Assembly (NCBI RefSeq): GCF_024498135.1
Contig: NZ_JANHOH010000009.1
Location: forward strand, 1 to 64,000
From: Mucilaginibacter aquariorum
Lineage (GTDB): Bacteria > Bacteroidota > Bacteroidia > Sphingobacteriales > Sphingobacteriaceae
Length of the DNA stretch: 64,000 nt
Reading direction: 5' to 3'
The translations under genes were made by a program, and so were the position numbers. The number at the start of each line of letters is the position of its first letter. The stretch's first letter is position 1. The notes under the pieces are model-generated. The model made no database searches, had not been told where the DNA came from, and was given only the letters and a program-made list of their open reading frames with translations. Shown in pieces: positions 45,166 to 53,302 of this stretch.

Positions 45166-46443
45166 ATGAAAACGATCACACACTCCTTTACCACTAAAAT
45201 TATTGCTGGTGCCTTAATGCTGTTTACCATACCAGGCTTTGCCCAAACCGCTAAGGTTGCCGATACAAAAATCCGCCCCTTCCATATCAGTGTTCCGGAA
45301 GCGACACTTACAGACTTACGCCAACGCGTATTAGCTACAAGATGGCCTGACAGGGAAACTGTTACAGACCAATCTCAGGGCGTAAAACTGGACCAGATCC
45401 AAACCCTTGTAAAATACTGGGGTAATGGTTACGACTGGCGTAAAGCAGAGACCCGATTAAATGCCCTGCCACAATTTGTAACTAATATTGATGGATTAGA
45501 TATTCAGTTTGTACATATCCGCTCTAAACATAAAAATGCCTTACCGCTTATAATTACCCACGGCTGGCCGGGTTCGGTTTTTGAACTGTTAAAGATCATT
45601 GGCCCACTTACTGATCCTACCGCGTTTGGCGGCCGTGCAGAAGATGCCTTTGATGTTATTATCCCTTCTATGCCCGGTTATGGGTTTTCTGAAAAACCTA
45701 AGGGTGCAGGCTGGGGCCCGGACCGTATAGCCAGTGCCTGGGATGTATTGATGAAACGTTTAGGATACAAAAACTATGTATCACAAGGGGGCGACTGGGG
45801 TTCGGTAATTGCCGATGCGATGGCACGCCAGGCACCGGAAGGTTTGATAGGTATACATGTTAACATGCCTGCTACTGTACCTGCTGATGTAGCTACAGCA
45901 TTGAAAAACGGCGAACCGGCACCTGCAGGGTTATCTGTAAAAGAAGCTGCGGCATTCAAATCATTAAATCACTTATATACAAAAGGTGGTGGTTATGCTG
46001 CCCTGATGGTAACCCGTCCGCAAACTTTGGGTTACGGCTTGTCAGATTCACCAGTTGGCCTTGCTTCCTTCTTCTTAGATAAATTTAACGAATGGACTTA
46101 CAGCGGAGGGAACGCCAATAAATCACTTACCCAAGATGAAATGCTTGACGATATTACGCTATACTGGGTTACCAATACAGCGGCTTCTTCGGCACAATTG
46201 TATTGGGAAAACAATACCAACAACTTTAATGCTGTTGAACAAAAAACAGCCGATATCAAAATTCCGGTTGCTATAACTGTATTCCCCGGCGAGATCTACC
46301 AGGCACCAAAAACCTGGGCAGAACGCAGCTACAAAAACCTGATCTATTTCCACGAGGTAAACAAAGGCGGTCACTTTGCACAATGGGAAGAACCACAACT
46401 GTTTGCTGAAGAGCTTCGTGCAGCTTTCAAAACACTGCGATAA
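45166..46443 (+). CDS. Exported epoxide hydrolase (EHN-type alpha/beta hydrolase)
   Basis: The 425-residue protein has a signal peptide (ends ...GFAQ), an N-terminal epoxide hydrolase (EHN) lid domain (FHISVPEATLTDLRQRVLATRWPD) and an alpha/beta hydrolase fold. The oxyanion motif HGWPGS, the nucleophile Asp in GGDWGSV and the catalytic His in NKGGHFAQWEEP are visible. It should open epoxides to diols in the periplasm. It shares its promoter module with ohr 2.6 kb downstream. Confidence 0.93.
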   Translation: MKTITHSFTTKIIAGALMLFTIPGFAQTAKVADTKIRPFHISVPEATLTDLRQRVLATRWPDRETVTDQSQGVKLDQIQTLVKYWGNGYDWRKAETRLNALPQFVTNIDGLDIQFVHIRSKHKNALPLIITHGWPGSVFELLKIIGPLTDPTAFGGRAEDAFDVIIPSMPGYGFSEKPKGAGWGPDRIASAWDVLMKRLGYKNYVSQGGDWGSVIADAMARQAPEGLIGIHVNMPATVPADVATALKNGEPAPAGLSVKEAAAFKSLNHLYTKGGGYAALMVTRPQTLGYGLSDSPVGLASFFLDKFNEWTYSGGNANKSLTQDEMLDDITLYWVTNTAASSAQLYWENNTNNFNAVEQKTADIKIPVAITVFPGEIYQAPKTWAERSYKNLIYFHEVNKGGHFAQWEEPQLFAEELRAAFKTLR

Positions 46444-46454
46444 ATATTACAAAA

Positions 46455-46485
46455 AACGGCGCACAAAAGGTGTGCGCCGTTCTTT
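46455..46485 (+). terminator. Terminator after the epoxide hydrolase gene
   Basis: The 11-bp perfect stem AACGGCGCACA / TGTGCGCCGTT with loop AAAGG is followed by CTTTG. Confidence 0.7.
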
Positions 46486-46533
46486 GTCACCCGCTATCTA
46501 AAAATTACACTCACAACCTTTTCTAATACCATT

Positions 46534-47592
46534 ATGTCTGAGAAACTTAAATTTGATCGCCGCCGTTTTCTAAGCACCGCGGCCATAGCCATCACTGCGG
46601 GCCCGCTTGCTCTAATAGGTTCTGCTAATGCACAAATTGTTAACACACAAGCAACAAATAATACCCCGATCAAAAACGGAACAAGCACATCATTCGGCAC
46701 CATTAAACAGATCAACGCAGGCCTACTAAATGTTGGCTATGCCGAAGCAGGCCCTGCAAATGGCCCCGCTGTAATTCTTTTGCATGGCTGGCCATATGAT
46801 ATCCACAGCTTTGTAGATGTTGCCCCTTTGTTAGCGGCAGCGGGTTACAGGGTTATTGTTCCGTATCTACGCGGGCATGGTACAACAACTTTCCTTTCGG
46901 CTGATACATTTAGGAACGGTCAGCAGGCGGCAGTTGCCCAGGATATTATCGATTTAATGGATGCGCTAAAAATACAAAAGGCAATCCTCGCCGGTTATGA
47001 TTGGGGCGCACGCACAGCCTGCATTATCGCAGCACTTTGGCCGGAACGTTGCAAAGGCATTGTTTCGGTAAACGGTTATCTAATTAACAACCTGGAGCGC
47101 AACAAGCAGCCATTACCCCCAATTGCCGAGCGTGGATGGTGGTATCAGTATTACTTTGCCACAGAACGCGGCCGTGCAGGCTACGAAGCCAACAGGCACG
47201 ATTTTAATAAGCTGATCTGGAAAACCGTTTCTCCTAAATGGGACTTTGATGATGCCACTTTCGACCGTACCGCGGCTGCATTTAACAACCCGGACCATGT
47301 TAACATTGTGATACATAATTACCGCTGGCGGTTAAGCCTGGCTACAGGTGAAGCGAGATACGATGCGCTGGAAAAAAGACTTGCCGAAGGCCCGGTAATT
47401 ACCGTACCCGCAATTACGCTTGACGGTGATTCGGATGGCGTTGCCCCTGCTACAGACGGTACGTCTTACGCGAAAAAATTCTCGGGGAAACGCACACACC
47501 GTATCATTAAAGGGTCTGGGCATAACCTACCTCAGGAAGCTCCAAAGGCCTTTGCCGATGCTGTTATAGAGGTTGATGGCTATTCTAAGTAA
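46534..47592 (+). CDS. Tat-exported alpha/beta hydrolase (epoxide hydrolase/dehalogenase-like)
   Basis: The 352-residue protein has a Tat signal (DRRRFLST at residues 8-15, ending near ...GSANAQ) and an alpha/beta hydrolase fold. It shows HGWPYD, the nucleophile Asp in GYDWGAR, an acidic residue near TLDGDSDG, and the His in GSGHNLPQEAP. An Asp nucleophile points to epoxide hydrolase or haloalkane dehalogenase chemistry, not esterase. It lies between the epoxide hydrolase and ohr genes. Confidence 0.9.
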   Translation: MSEKLKFDRRRFLSTAAIAITAGPLALIGSANAQIVNTQATNNTPIKNGTSTSFGTIKQINAGLLNVGYAEAGPANGPAVILLHGWPYDIHSFVDVAPLLAAAGYRVIVPYLRGHGTTTFLSADTFRNGQQAAVAQDIIDLMDALKIQKAILAGYDWGARTACIIAALWPERCKGIVSVNGYLINNLERNKQPLPPIAERGWWYQYYFATERGRAGYEANRHDFNKLIWKTVSPKWDFDDATFDRTAAAFNNPDHVNIVIHNYRWRLSLATGEARYDALEKRLAEGPVITVPAITLDGDSDGVAPATDGTSYAKKFSGKRTHRIIKGSGHNLPQEAPKAFADAVIEVDGYSK

Positions 47593-47633
47593 TACAAGGA
47601 ACGGGACACGATTTCAACCGGAATAATTCAAAT

Positions 47634-47715
47634 TTAAAAATGACCAGTTCAAGCTCAATTTAGTCCACTTAACCTATTTGGTGATAGGCCACAGCCCGGT
47701 ATGAGGGTATCTTTG
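47634..47715 (+). promoter_or_regulatory. Promoter module of the ohr gene (copy B)
   Basis: The region contains the 21-base block (47660-47680) identical to 45086-45106 and the -7 box TATCTTTG (47708-47715), at exactly the same spacing (27 bases between them) as in copy A. The 53-bp distance to the ohr ATG leaves a leader of about 40 bases. Confidence 0.75.
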
Positions 47716-47762
47716 ACCTATCAATTCAAACAATTAAAAACAAAAACATAAAATTTAAAACA

Positions 47763-48197
47763 ATGGAAACTACAACAAACACCCCCCAAACCGTAAAAGC
47801 ATTATACACAGCTAAAACTCACACAACAGGTGGCCGCGAAGGCGCATCACGCAGTTCAGATGGCCGTCTTGACGTTAAACTTTCATCTCCGGGCACATCA
47901 GGTACAGGTACCAATCCCGAGCAATTATTCGCAGCCGGCTGGTCAGCATGTTTCATTGGCGCAATGGGCATTGCAGCTGCCAAAATGAAGATCGCGCTTC
48001 CTGCAGACCGCGCTATTGATGCCGAAATAGACCTATGTAATGTAGACGGAGAATATTTTCTTCAGGCACGCCTTAACATTAGCCTGCCGGGTATCGACCG
48101 TGAAGTAGCTCAGCAACTTGCCGAGGCTGCTCACCAAACTTGTCCTTACTCTAAAGCTACAAGAGGCAATATCAATGTAGAACTTAATATCATCTAA
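47763..48197 (+). CDS. ohr: Organic hydroperoxide resistance protein (Ohr/OsmC family)
   Basis: The 144-residue protein has the Ohr fold and both redox cysteines, Cys63 in GWSACFIGAM and Cys127 in HQTCPYSKAT. It also has the NPEQLFAAGWSACF block. It reduces organic and fatty-acid hydroperoxides through a dithiol mechanism. Its promoter shares an 82-bp module with the epoxide hydrolase gene, so both are likely part of one oxidative/electrophile stress response. Confidence 0.94.
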   Translation: METTTNTPQTVKALYTAKTHTTGGREGASRSSDGRLDVKLSSPGTSGTGTNPEQLFAAGWSACFIGAMGIAAAKMKIALPADRAIDAEIDLCNVDGEYFLQARLNISLPGIDREVAQQLAEAAHQTCPYSKATRGNINVELNII

Positions 48198-48207
48198 TAC
48201 ATACAAA

Positions 48208-48254
48208 GATACAAAAATAGCCCGCCCGTATTTCGGGCGGGCTATTTTTGTATC
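48208..48254. terminator. Very long terminator hairpin after ohr
   Basis: A perfect 21-bp inverted repeat (48208-48228 and 48234-48254) with loop TATTT has a GC-rich core (GCCCGCCCG/CGGGCGGGC) and A/T-rich ends. It works in both directions. Confidence 0.85.
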
Positions 48255-48465
48255 TGGCCATAACGGGTACCATGGGTATGGTTTAATTAGAGTGGCAACT
48301 ATAATAGCATGCTTTCTAATTACCCTCTGTAAGGCACGTTTACATGCAATCCTGTTCAACTCTTGATTTGTCTGCTTCCTGCGATATTATGTCCGCCTCG
48401 GCCAGTTTTAGCTAATTACACTGGCGTTTTTGAGATAATTTTAAGTAATAAATAAAAAAAGAAAC

Positions 48466-49263
48466 ATGAAAACTATAAAAAATTTAGGACTATCAGCTTG
48501 CTTTATGACCATATTAGGGCTTGCCGCCTGCGGGCAAGATAAAGGATCAGCTAAAAAAGACACCGCTAAAATTAGTGGAAACGGCTTTGCCGTATTAGAA
48601 CTATTTACATCCGAAGGCTGCTCGAGCTGCCCACCCGCGGACGAGTTACTGGCCAAAATACAGAAAGAGGCCCAGGGCAAAGACATTTACGTATTGGCTT
48701 ACCATGTTGATTATTGGGACAGGCTGGGCTGGAAAGATATATTCAGCAGCGCCAACTATTCAAAAAGACAACAACAGTATGGGAGTTGGTTTAATTCGTC
48801 ACAAATTTACACACCGCAGCTTATTGTAAATGGTAAAGCCGAGTTTGTTGGATCAGATGAAGCAGCAATTCGTAATGCTATATCAAATCAGTTAACAACT
48901 AAAGCAAACATAAGCCTGGTACTTCATGCACAACCAGATGGTGGCAAGCTTAAGGTGCATTACCAAGCAAGCAATGCTGTAAAAGGCAATAATTTGTTGA
49001 TTGCCGTAGTGCAAAAAAATGCTCAAACAAAAGTGGAACGCGGCGAAAACGCAGGCAATACGCTATCGCATGTACAAATTGTCCGTCAGATACAAAATGA
49101 ACCCCTAAGCTCAACAGGCGAGGGCAACAGCATAGTTGAATTACCTAAAGGATTTGATACCCAAACCTGGGAAGTAATTGGGCTGATACAGGACCAGAGC
49201 AACGGTGAGATTTTAGGAGTTGCCAAAGCTGACCTGGGCGTTGGTGCTATTGCAAAAAAATAA
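48466..49263 (+). CDS. DUF1223 thioredoxin-like lipoprotein
   Basis: The 265-residue protein has a lipoprotein signal (GLAAC) and the DUF1223 domain. Typical parts are FTSEGCSSCPPADELLA (the CxxC at residues about 47-50), AYHVDYWDRLGWKD, and YTPQLIVNGKAEFVG. The fold is thioredoxin-like and the CxxC suggests an exported redox role. It leads a small group with a short exported peptide and a DsbD-like protein. Confidence 0.88.
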   Translation: MKTIKNLGLSACFMTILGLAACGQDKGSAKKDTAKISGNGFAVLELFTSEGCSSCPPADELLAKIQKEAQGKDIYVLAYHVDYWDRLGWKDIFSSANYSKRQQQYGSWFNSSQIYTPQLIVNGKAEFVGSDEAAIRNAISNQLTTKANISLVLHAQPDGGKLKVHYQASNAVKGNNLLIAVVQKNAQTKVERGENAGNTLSHVQIVRQIQNEPLSSTGEGNSIVELPKGFDTQTWEVIGLIQDQSNGEILGVAKADLGVGAIAKK

Positions 49264-49289
49264 TATCATCATATTAATAAAAGGAAATC

Positions 49290-49490
49290 ATGAACAAGTT
49301 TAGTAAATACGGGCAAAGCAGATTGCTTATAGGCTTGGTTTCAATGCTATCTATGTCATTTGCTACCAGTGCTGCTATTGAAAGCAACCCGCAAAGCTGC
49401 GGAATGATCAGCACCATTAAAAAGAAGAATAAAAATAACGATCTGATAGATGAGGATTTTTTTTCACCCGATCATACAATCAAATCTTAA
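49290..49490 (+). CDS. Small secreted or membrane peptide of unknown function
   Basis: The 66-residue reading has an N-terminal hydrophobic segment (residues 12-30, LLIGLVSMLSMSFATSAA) that looks like a signal peptide, one Cys at about 37, a Lys/Asn-rich stretch and an acidic end. A purine-rich AAAGGAAAT precedes the ATG by 3 bases. It lies between the DUF1223 and DsbD-like genes and ends 11 bases before the latter, which supports a real gene. I recognise no family. Confidence 0.55.
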   Translation: MNKFSKYGQSRLLIGLVSMLSMSFATSAAIESNPQSCGMISTIKKKNKNNDLIDEDFFSPDHTIKS

Positions 49491-49500
49491 CAACAATATC

Positions 49501-49947
49501 ATGAAAACAATATTCGCATTTGCTGCAGGGCTGCTTTTTAGCATGTCGGCCAGCAGCCAAGTTTTAAAACCAGTAAAATGGAGTTACGCGGCCAAAAAAA
49601 CATCGGCAACAGAAGCAACTGTTCTGATTAAGGCAACTATGGGCGATGGTTGGCATATCTATTCGCAAACCATACCGGAAGGTGGGCCTTTAAAAACAAC
49701 TTTTGCCTTTGCGCCTGCTAAATCTTTCAGCTTAAAAGGTAAGGTTGCAGAGCCTAAACCACTCACTAAGTTTGAAAAGGTTTTTGGTACTAATGTTAAC
49801 TACTTTGAAAAGGAAGTGATATTTCAGCAAAAGATAAAACTGACCGGCGCAGAAACAATTGTTAAGGGCACCGTTGAGTTTATGATCTGCAGCGATAAAC
49901 AATGCCTTCCGCCACAAACAATAGATTTTTCTATTCCTGTTAGTTAA
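49501..49947 (+). CDS. Single-domain DsbD N-terminal-like protein
   Basis: The 148-residue protein starts at the ATG at 49501 (MKTIFAFAA). It has a signal peptide (ends ...SASSQ) and one DsbD-alpha-like domain. The motif MICSDKQCLPPQ near the C-terminus carries the two cysteines used by DsbD-alpha to pass electrons. A GWHIYSQTIPEGGP segment is also typical. It lacks the membrane and thioredoxin parts of full DsbD, so it would accept electrons from a partner such as the DUF1223 protein upstream, which is inference. Confidence 0.85.
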   Translation: MKTIFAFAAGLLFSMSASSQVLKPVKWSYAAKKTSATEATVLIKATMGDGWHIYSQTIPEGGPLKTTFAFAPAKSFSLKGKVAEPKPLTKFEKVFGTNVNYFEKEVIFQQKIKLTGAETIVKGTVEFMICSDKQCLPPQTIDFSIPVS

Positions 49948-49958
49948 GGGGTAACATA

Positions 49959-49989
49959 ATGACGGGGAACCTTATCAGCTCCCCGTCAT
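49959..49989 (+). terminator. Terminator after the DsbD-like gene
   Basis: The 10-bp stem ATGACGGGGA / TCCCCGTCAT has loop ACCTTATCAGC and is followed by ACTTTATT. Confidence 0.65.
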
Positions 49990-50025
49990 ACTTTATTAAT
50001 ACTATAAACCAGCAATGTATCAGGT

Positions 50026-50060
50026 TTTGATAGGCTATCATTGTTTGAATGCTATATTTG
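50026..50060 (+). promoter_or_regulatory. Predicted promoter of the sensor kinase operon
   Basis: TTTG (50026-50029), a 23-base spacer and TATATTTG (50053-50060). The -7 box lies just downstream of an alternative ATG at 50049, so the ATG at 50073 is the better translation start. Confidence 0.5.
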
Positions 50061-50072
50061 ATTGCACATAAT

Positions 50073-51092
50073 ATGAAAAGGAAACCATTTAAGATTTCGA
50101 ATAAAATAATTTGGCTAAGCTCTTTATTTCTGGGTGCACTTATGTCTGTCCCAAAAATTGCCGAACGGCATTTTAATCCTTATGAAGCACTTGTAGATTC
50201 AACCGTAACCTTTTTATTCGCGCTTTTTATATGGTATTATAATATCAAAACGCTCCCCGCATTTTCTTCGCGCGATGCTGCCAGTGGTTTTTCCACCACA
50301 CGCTTGATTAAAGGCCTATTTTTAGGAATAGCGGTGATGTTTGCTTTAGCCTGCATTCAGCAATATTTGTTATCGCATATTAATTTTGGCCCGGTAATGC
50401 TGATGTTCGAGGTAAGGGGGATCCTGGTGAACGTTATGTTTTACATGTTCGTACACCTGCTATACCAAAGTTCCCAAAATCAGCAGGTAGGTATAGAGCT
50501 GGAACGTACTAAAGCTGCCAACCTGGGCGCGCAATATGAGCTACTTAAACAACAGGTAAACCCGCATTTCTTGTTCAATAGCTTAAACACCCTAAAATAT
50601 ATGGTGGAGAGCGGTGACGCCCATAGCGTAGATTTTATTTTAAAGCTGTCGGATTTTTACCGGTTTACACTTGAAAGCCGGAAAATGGACCTGATCAAAC
50701 TTTCTGAAGAACTACAAATACTGGATGCTTATATATTTTTGTTAAAAGCCCGCTTTGAGGAAGGCATCGATCTTTCTATTGATATTGATAAGGATCAGTA
50801 TCAATCTTTTATCCCGCCTTTTACGCTACAGCTTCTAATTGAAAATTGCATCAAACACAACATCGTATCTTTAGATCGCCCACTGAAAATCAAGCTCTAT
50901 TCAGAAGATGACTCCATTGTGGTTGAAAACCATCTGCAACTGAAAAGAACGCCGGAAGCATCTACCGGATTGGGGCTTGAAAACATTAATCAACGTTATA
51001 CTCATTTTATAGATAAAAAAGTCGAAATTCAGCTCGGAGAAACATCGTTCAGAATAAAGCTTCCTATCATACATGAAAATCGTAATAATTGA
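50073..51092 (+). CDS. LytS-type sensor histidine kinase
   Basis: The protein (339 residues from the ATG at 50073) has about four N-terminal membrane helices (a 5TM-like sensor region to about residue 140), a short linker and a His_kinase (PF06580) domain. The phosphoacceptor motif NPHFLFNSLN and the ATP lid (TGLGLENINQRY) are visible. It should sense an envelope signal and phosphorylate the LytTR regulator encoded right after it, whose start overlaps its end by 20 bases. Confidence 0.92.
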   Translation: MKRKPFKISNKIIWLSSLFLGALMSVPKIAERHFNPYEALVDSTVTFLFALFIWYYNIKTLPAFSSRDAASGFSTTRLIKGLFLGIAVMFALACIQQYLLSHINFGPVMLMFEVRGILVNVMFYMFVHLLYQSSQNQQVGIELERTKAANLGAQYELLKQQVNPHFLFNSLNTLKYMVESGDAHSVDFILKLSDFYRFTLESRKMDLIKLSEELQILDAYIFLLKARFEEGIDLSIDIDKDQYQSFIPPFTLQLLIENCIKHNIVSLDRPLKIKLYSEDDSIVVENHLQLKRTPEASTGLGLENINQRYTHFIDKKVEIQLGETSFRIKLPIIHENRNN

Positions 51093-51834
51093 AGACGAGA
51101 TCAAAGCAGCAAAGTCGCTGGCCAACCTTATTACCAAAATAAGGCCGGCAGCTAAAATCACGGCACAATTACAAAGTATTGAAAGTGCCGTTAGCTATCT
51201 CTCTGAAAATGAACAGCCGGGTCTTATCTTTATGGATATCCAGCTTTCTGATGGGTTAAGCTTTGAGATCTTTAAATCGGTTAAAATTAATTGCCCCGTT
51301 GTATTTTGCACCGCATATGGCGAATACACAATGGATGCTATTAAGGCTAATGGCATTGATTATATACTAAAACCCTTTTCAGAAAAAGAACTAACCGATG
51401 CCTTTGAAAAGGTTGAAAACTTCAAAAATTTTTTTCAGCAAAACACCCGGCCCGATCTTGATGAGTTATTAAAAAAGTTGGGGCCCGATGAAGGGAAAAA
51501 AAGCTTCCTGGTTTTTAAGAACAATAAATACACTACTGTACAAACAGACCAGATCGCGTTTATTTATATCAGGAACGATTCTACTACCATCATGACCTTT
51601 CAGCAGCAGGAGTATACCCTTACCCAATCGCTTGATCAGGTACAAAGCATGCTCTCTTCCAAACAATTTTTTAGACTAAACCGGCAATACCTGATTAACT
51701 TTAGTGCTGTTAAAGAAGTAGAACATTATTTTGACAGGAAACTGTTTGTTACGCTCACAATCCCCAGCCCGGATAAACTGTTAATTGGGAAAGAAAAAAC
51801 CAGTAATTTCTTAAATTGGCTCGAAAACAGGTAG
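51073..51834 (+). CDS. LytTR-family response regulator
   Basis: The 253-residue protein has a receiver domain (phosphoacceptor Asp55 in MDIQLSDG, conserved Lys in ILKPFSEKE) and a C-terminal LytTR DNA-binding domain (FRLNRQYLINFSAVKEVEHYFDRKL). It overlaps the kinase gene by 20 bases and is followed after 4 bases by a Crp-family gene, so the three form one operon. Confidence 0.93.
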   Translation: MKIVIIEDEIKAAKSLANLITKIRPAAKITAQLQSIESAVSYLSENEQPGLIFMDIQLSDGLSFEIFKSVKINCPVVFCTAYGEYTMDAIKANGIDYILKPFSEKELTDAFEKVENFKNFFQQNTRPDLDELLKKLGPDEGKKSFLVFKNNKYTTVQTDQIAFIYIRNDSTTIMTFQQQEYTLTQSLDQVQSMLSSKQFFRLNRQYLINFSAVKEVEHYFDRKLFVTLTIPSPDKLLIGKEKTSNFLNWLENR

Positions 51835-51838
51835 TAAA

Positions 51839-52417
51839 ATGGATGCTAAAGAAATACTAAAGCAGCATATCGCCAAAACAGCCACGTTAACCGATGAGCA
51901 GTTCGATTATCTTTTTTCGCATTTCAAACCTCAATCTTATAAAAAGGGGCAGGTAGTGATCAGCGAGGGTGATAAAGTAGACAACGAATACTTCGTTATT
52001 TCGGGCTGCTTAAAAGCCTTTTTCATTAACGACGAGATTAAAATGTACATTCTGCAATTTGCTATGCCCACCTGGTGGACATCTGATTACGGCGCTTTGT
52101 ACAACCATACCCGGGCTACTATCAGCATAGATTGTATCACCGATGCCGAGGTACTTTGCCTTTCCAATCACGACCGCGAAAAAATATGTAACGAGCTGCA
52201 CCAGGCCGAACACTTCTTCCGCTGGCGAACAAACCGGGGATACCTGGCCTCGCAAAAAAGGCTGCTATCGTTTATGAATAACGATACCAAAGCCCGTTAT
52301 GAAGAGCTACTATCATTATACCCACAGCTTTATAACCTTGTCCCCAAGCACCTTATAGCCGCTTATCTGGGCGTTTCCAGGGAAACGTTAAGCAGGCTTT
52401 ACCATGCCCATAAATAG
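51839..52417 (+). CDS. Crp/Fnr-family regulator
   Basis: The 192-residue protein has a cyclic-nucleotide-binding-type beta-barrel (YKKGQVVISEGDKVDNEYFVISG) and a C-terminal helix-turn-helix (HLIAAYLGVSRETLSRLY). It ends the kinase-regulator operon. A Crp-like palindrome GTGATATACATCAC lies 13 bases after its stop codon and before the YceI operon, so activation of that operon is a good inference. The effector is unknown. Confidence 0.92.
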   Translation: MDAKEILKQHIAKTATLTDEQFDYLFSHFKPQSYKKGQVVISEGDKVDNEYFVISGCLKAFFINDEIKMYILQFAMPTWWTSDYGALYNHTRATISIDCITDAEVLCLSNHDREKICNELHQAEHFFRWRTNRGYLASQKRLLSFMNNDTKARYEELLSLYPQLYNLVPKHLIAAYLGVSRETLSRLYHAHK

Positions 52418-52429
52418 TCCCTGCAGAAT

Positions 52430-52474
52430 GTGATATACATCACGTAGCTACCACCGGTTTCCTCCCGACATTTG
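52430..52474 (+). promoter_or_regulatory. Crp-type operator and -7 box of the YceI operon
   Basis: GTGATATACATCAC (52430-52443) is an inverted repeat GTGAT-N4-ATCAC, close to the classic Crp consensus TGTGA-N6-TCACA. Thirty bases from its centre lies GACATTTG (52467-52474), a -7 box with one mismatch. This spacing matches the two operators near the other Crp-family gene at 62700-62831 and fits class II activation (centre about 41 bases before the start of transcription). Confidence 0.65.
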
Positions 52475-52510
52475 TTTTATCAAATCACTAACGATTGATA
52501 ACATAAAGAA

Positions 52511-53047
52511 ATGGAAACTAAAAATTTTAAAGTTGTAACTACAAAAAGCAACATCGATTGGACCGGCAAAAAAGTGACCGGCGCGCATAATGGTACTATC
52601 TCCATTAAAACAGGCACACTTGTTCTTGATAACGGGAAGCTCTTCGGCGGAGATTTTGTAATCGACACCACCTCAATTAAAATTCTGGACATTACCGACA
52701 AGGCTACTAATGATCAGTTTGCAGGCCACCTGTTCTCTGAAGATTTCTTCGCTGCAGACAGCTTTCCTGAAGCCCTATTTACTATTACCAATGCCGATAG
52801 TGTTGACGATAGCAAATACGTAATTAGTGGCGATTTAACCATCAAAGGTATCACTCACCCTATTAGCTTTCTTGCAGATGTGGTTATAACAGATGATGTA
52901 ATCACCTCATCGGGCAAAATACTGGTAGACCGTACCAAATACAACATGAAGTTTCGTTCGGGTAACTTTTTTACTAACCTGGGCGATACACTCATTTACA
53001 ATGAGGTTGAATTGGATGTAAAATTAACCGCAGAAGTCACCTTTTAA
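52511..53047 (+). CDS. YceI-family protein
   Basis: The 178-residue protein is a lipocalin-like YceI domain: SNIDWTGKKVTGAHNGTISI, DTTSIKILDI, DFFAADSFPEALFTI and SGDLTIKGITHPISF. It has no signal peptide, so unlike E. coli YceI it should be cytoplasmic. YceI proteins bind isoprenoid or lipid ligands. It is the first gene of a five-gene operon with a tautomerase 11 bases later. Confidence 0.92.
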   Translation: METKNFKVVTTKSNIDWTGKKVTGAHNGTISIKTGTLVLDNGKLFGGDFVIDTTSIKILDITDKATNDQFAGHLFSEDFFAADSFPEALFTITNADSVDDSKYVISGDLTIKGITHPISFLADVVITDDVITSSGKILVDRTKYNMKFRSGNFFTNLGDTLIYNEVELDVKLTAEVTF

Positions 53048-53057
53048 TTTAAAAGCC

Positions 53058-53273
53058 ATGCCATACGTAAAAATTGAGGTAACCCGCGAAGGTGTTACCC
53101 GCGAACAAAAACAAACCCTTATTGCAGGAGTGACCAAACTAATAACTGAAGTATTAGACAAAGACCCGAAACTAACCCATGTAGTGATACAGGAAATTGA
53201 ACTGGATGACTGGGGTTACGCCGGCGAGCAGGTATCTGTGCTCCGCGAAAAAGGGATAACGGCTAAAAGATAA
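53058..53273 (+). CDS. 4-oxalocrotonate tautomerase-family protein
   Basis: The 71-residue protein begins with Met-Pro, so the catalytic N-terminal Pro is present after Met removal. The TREGVTREQKQTLIAGVTKLITEVL helix and the VVIQEI strand fit the family. It probably catalyses keto-enol tautomerisation of a small acid. Confidence 0.9.
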   Translation: MPYVKIEVTREGVTREQKQTLIAGVTKLITEVLDKDPKLTHVVIQEIELDDWGYAGEQVSVLREKGITAKR

Positions 53274-53302
53274 TTTAAATAACAACTCTTAAAAACAAGA
53301 TC

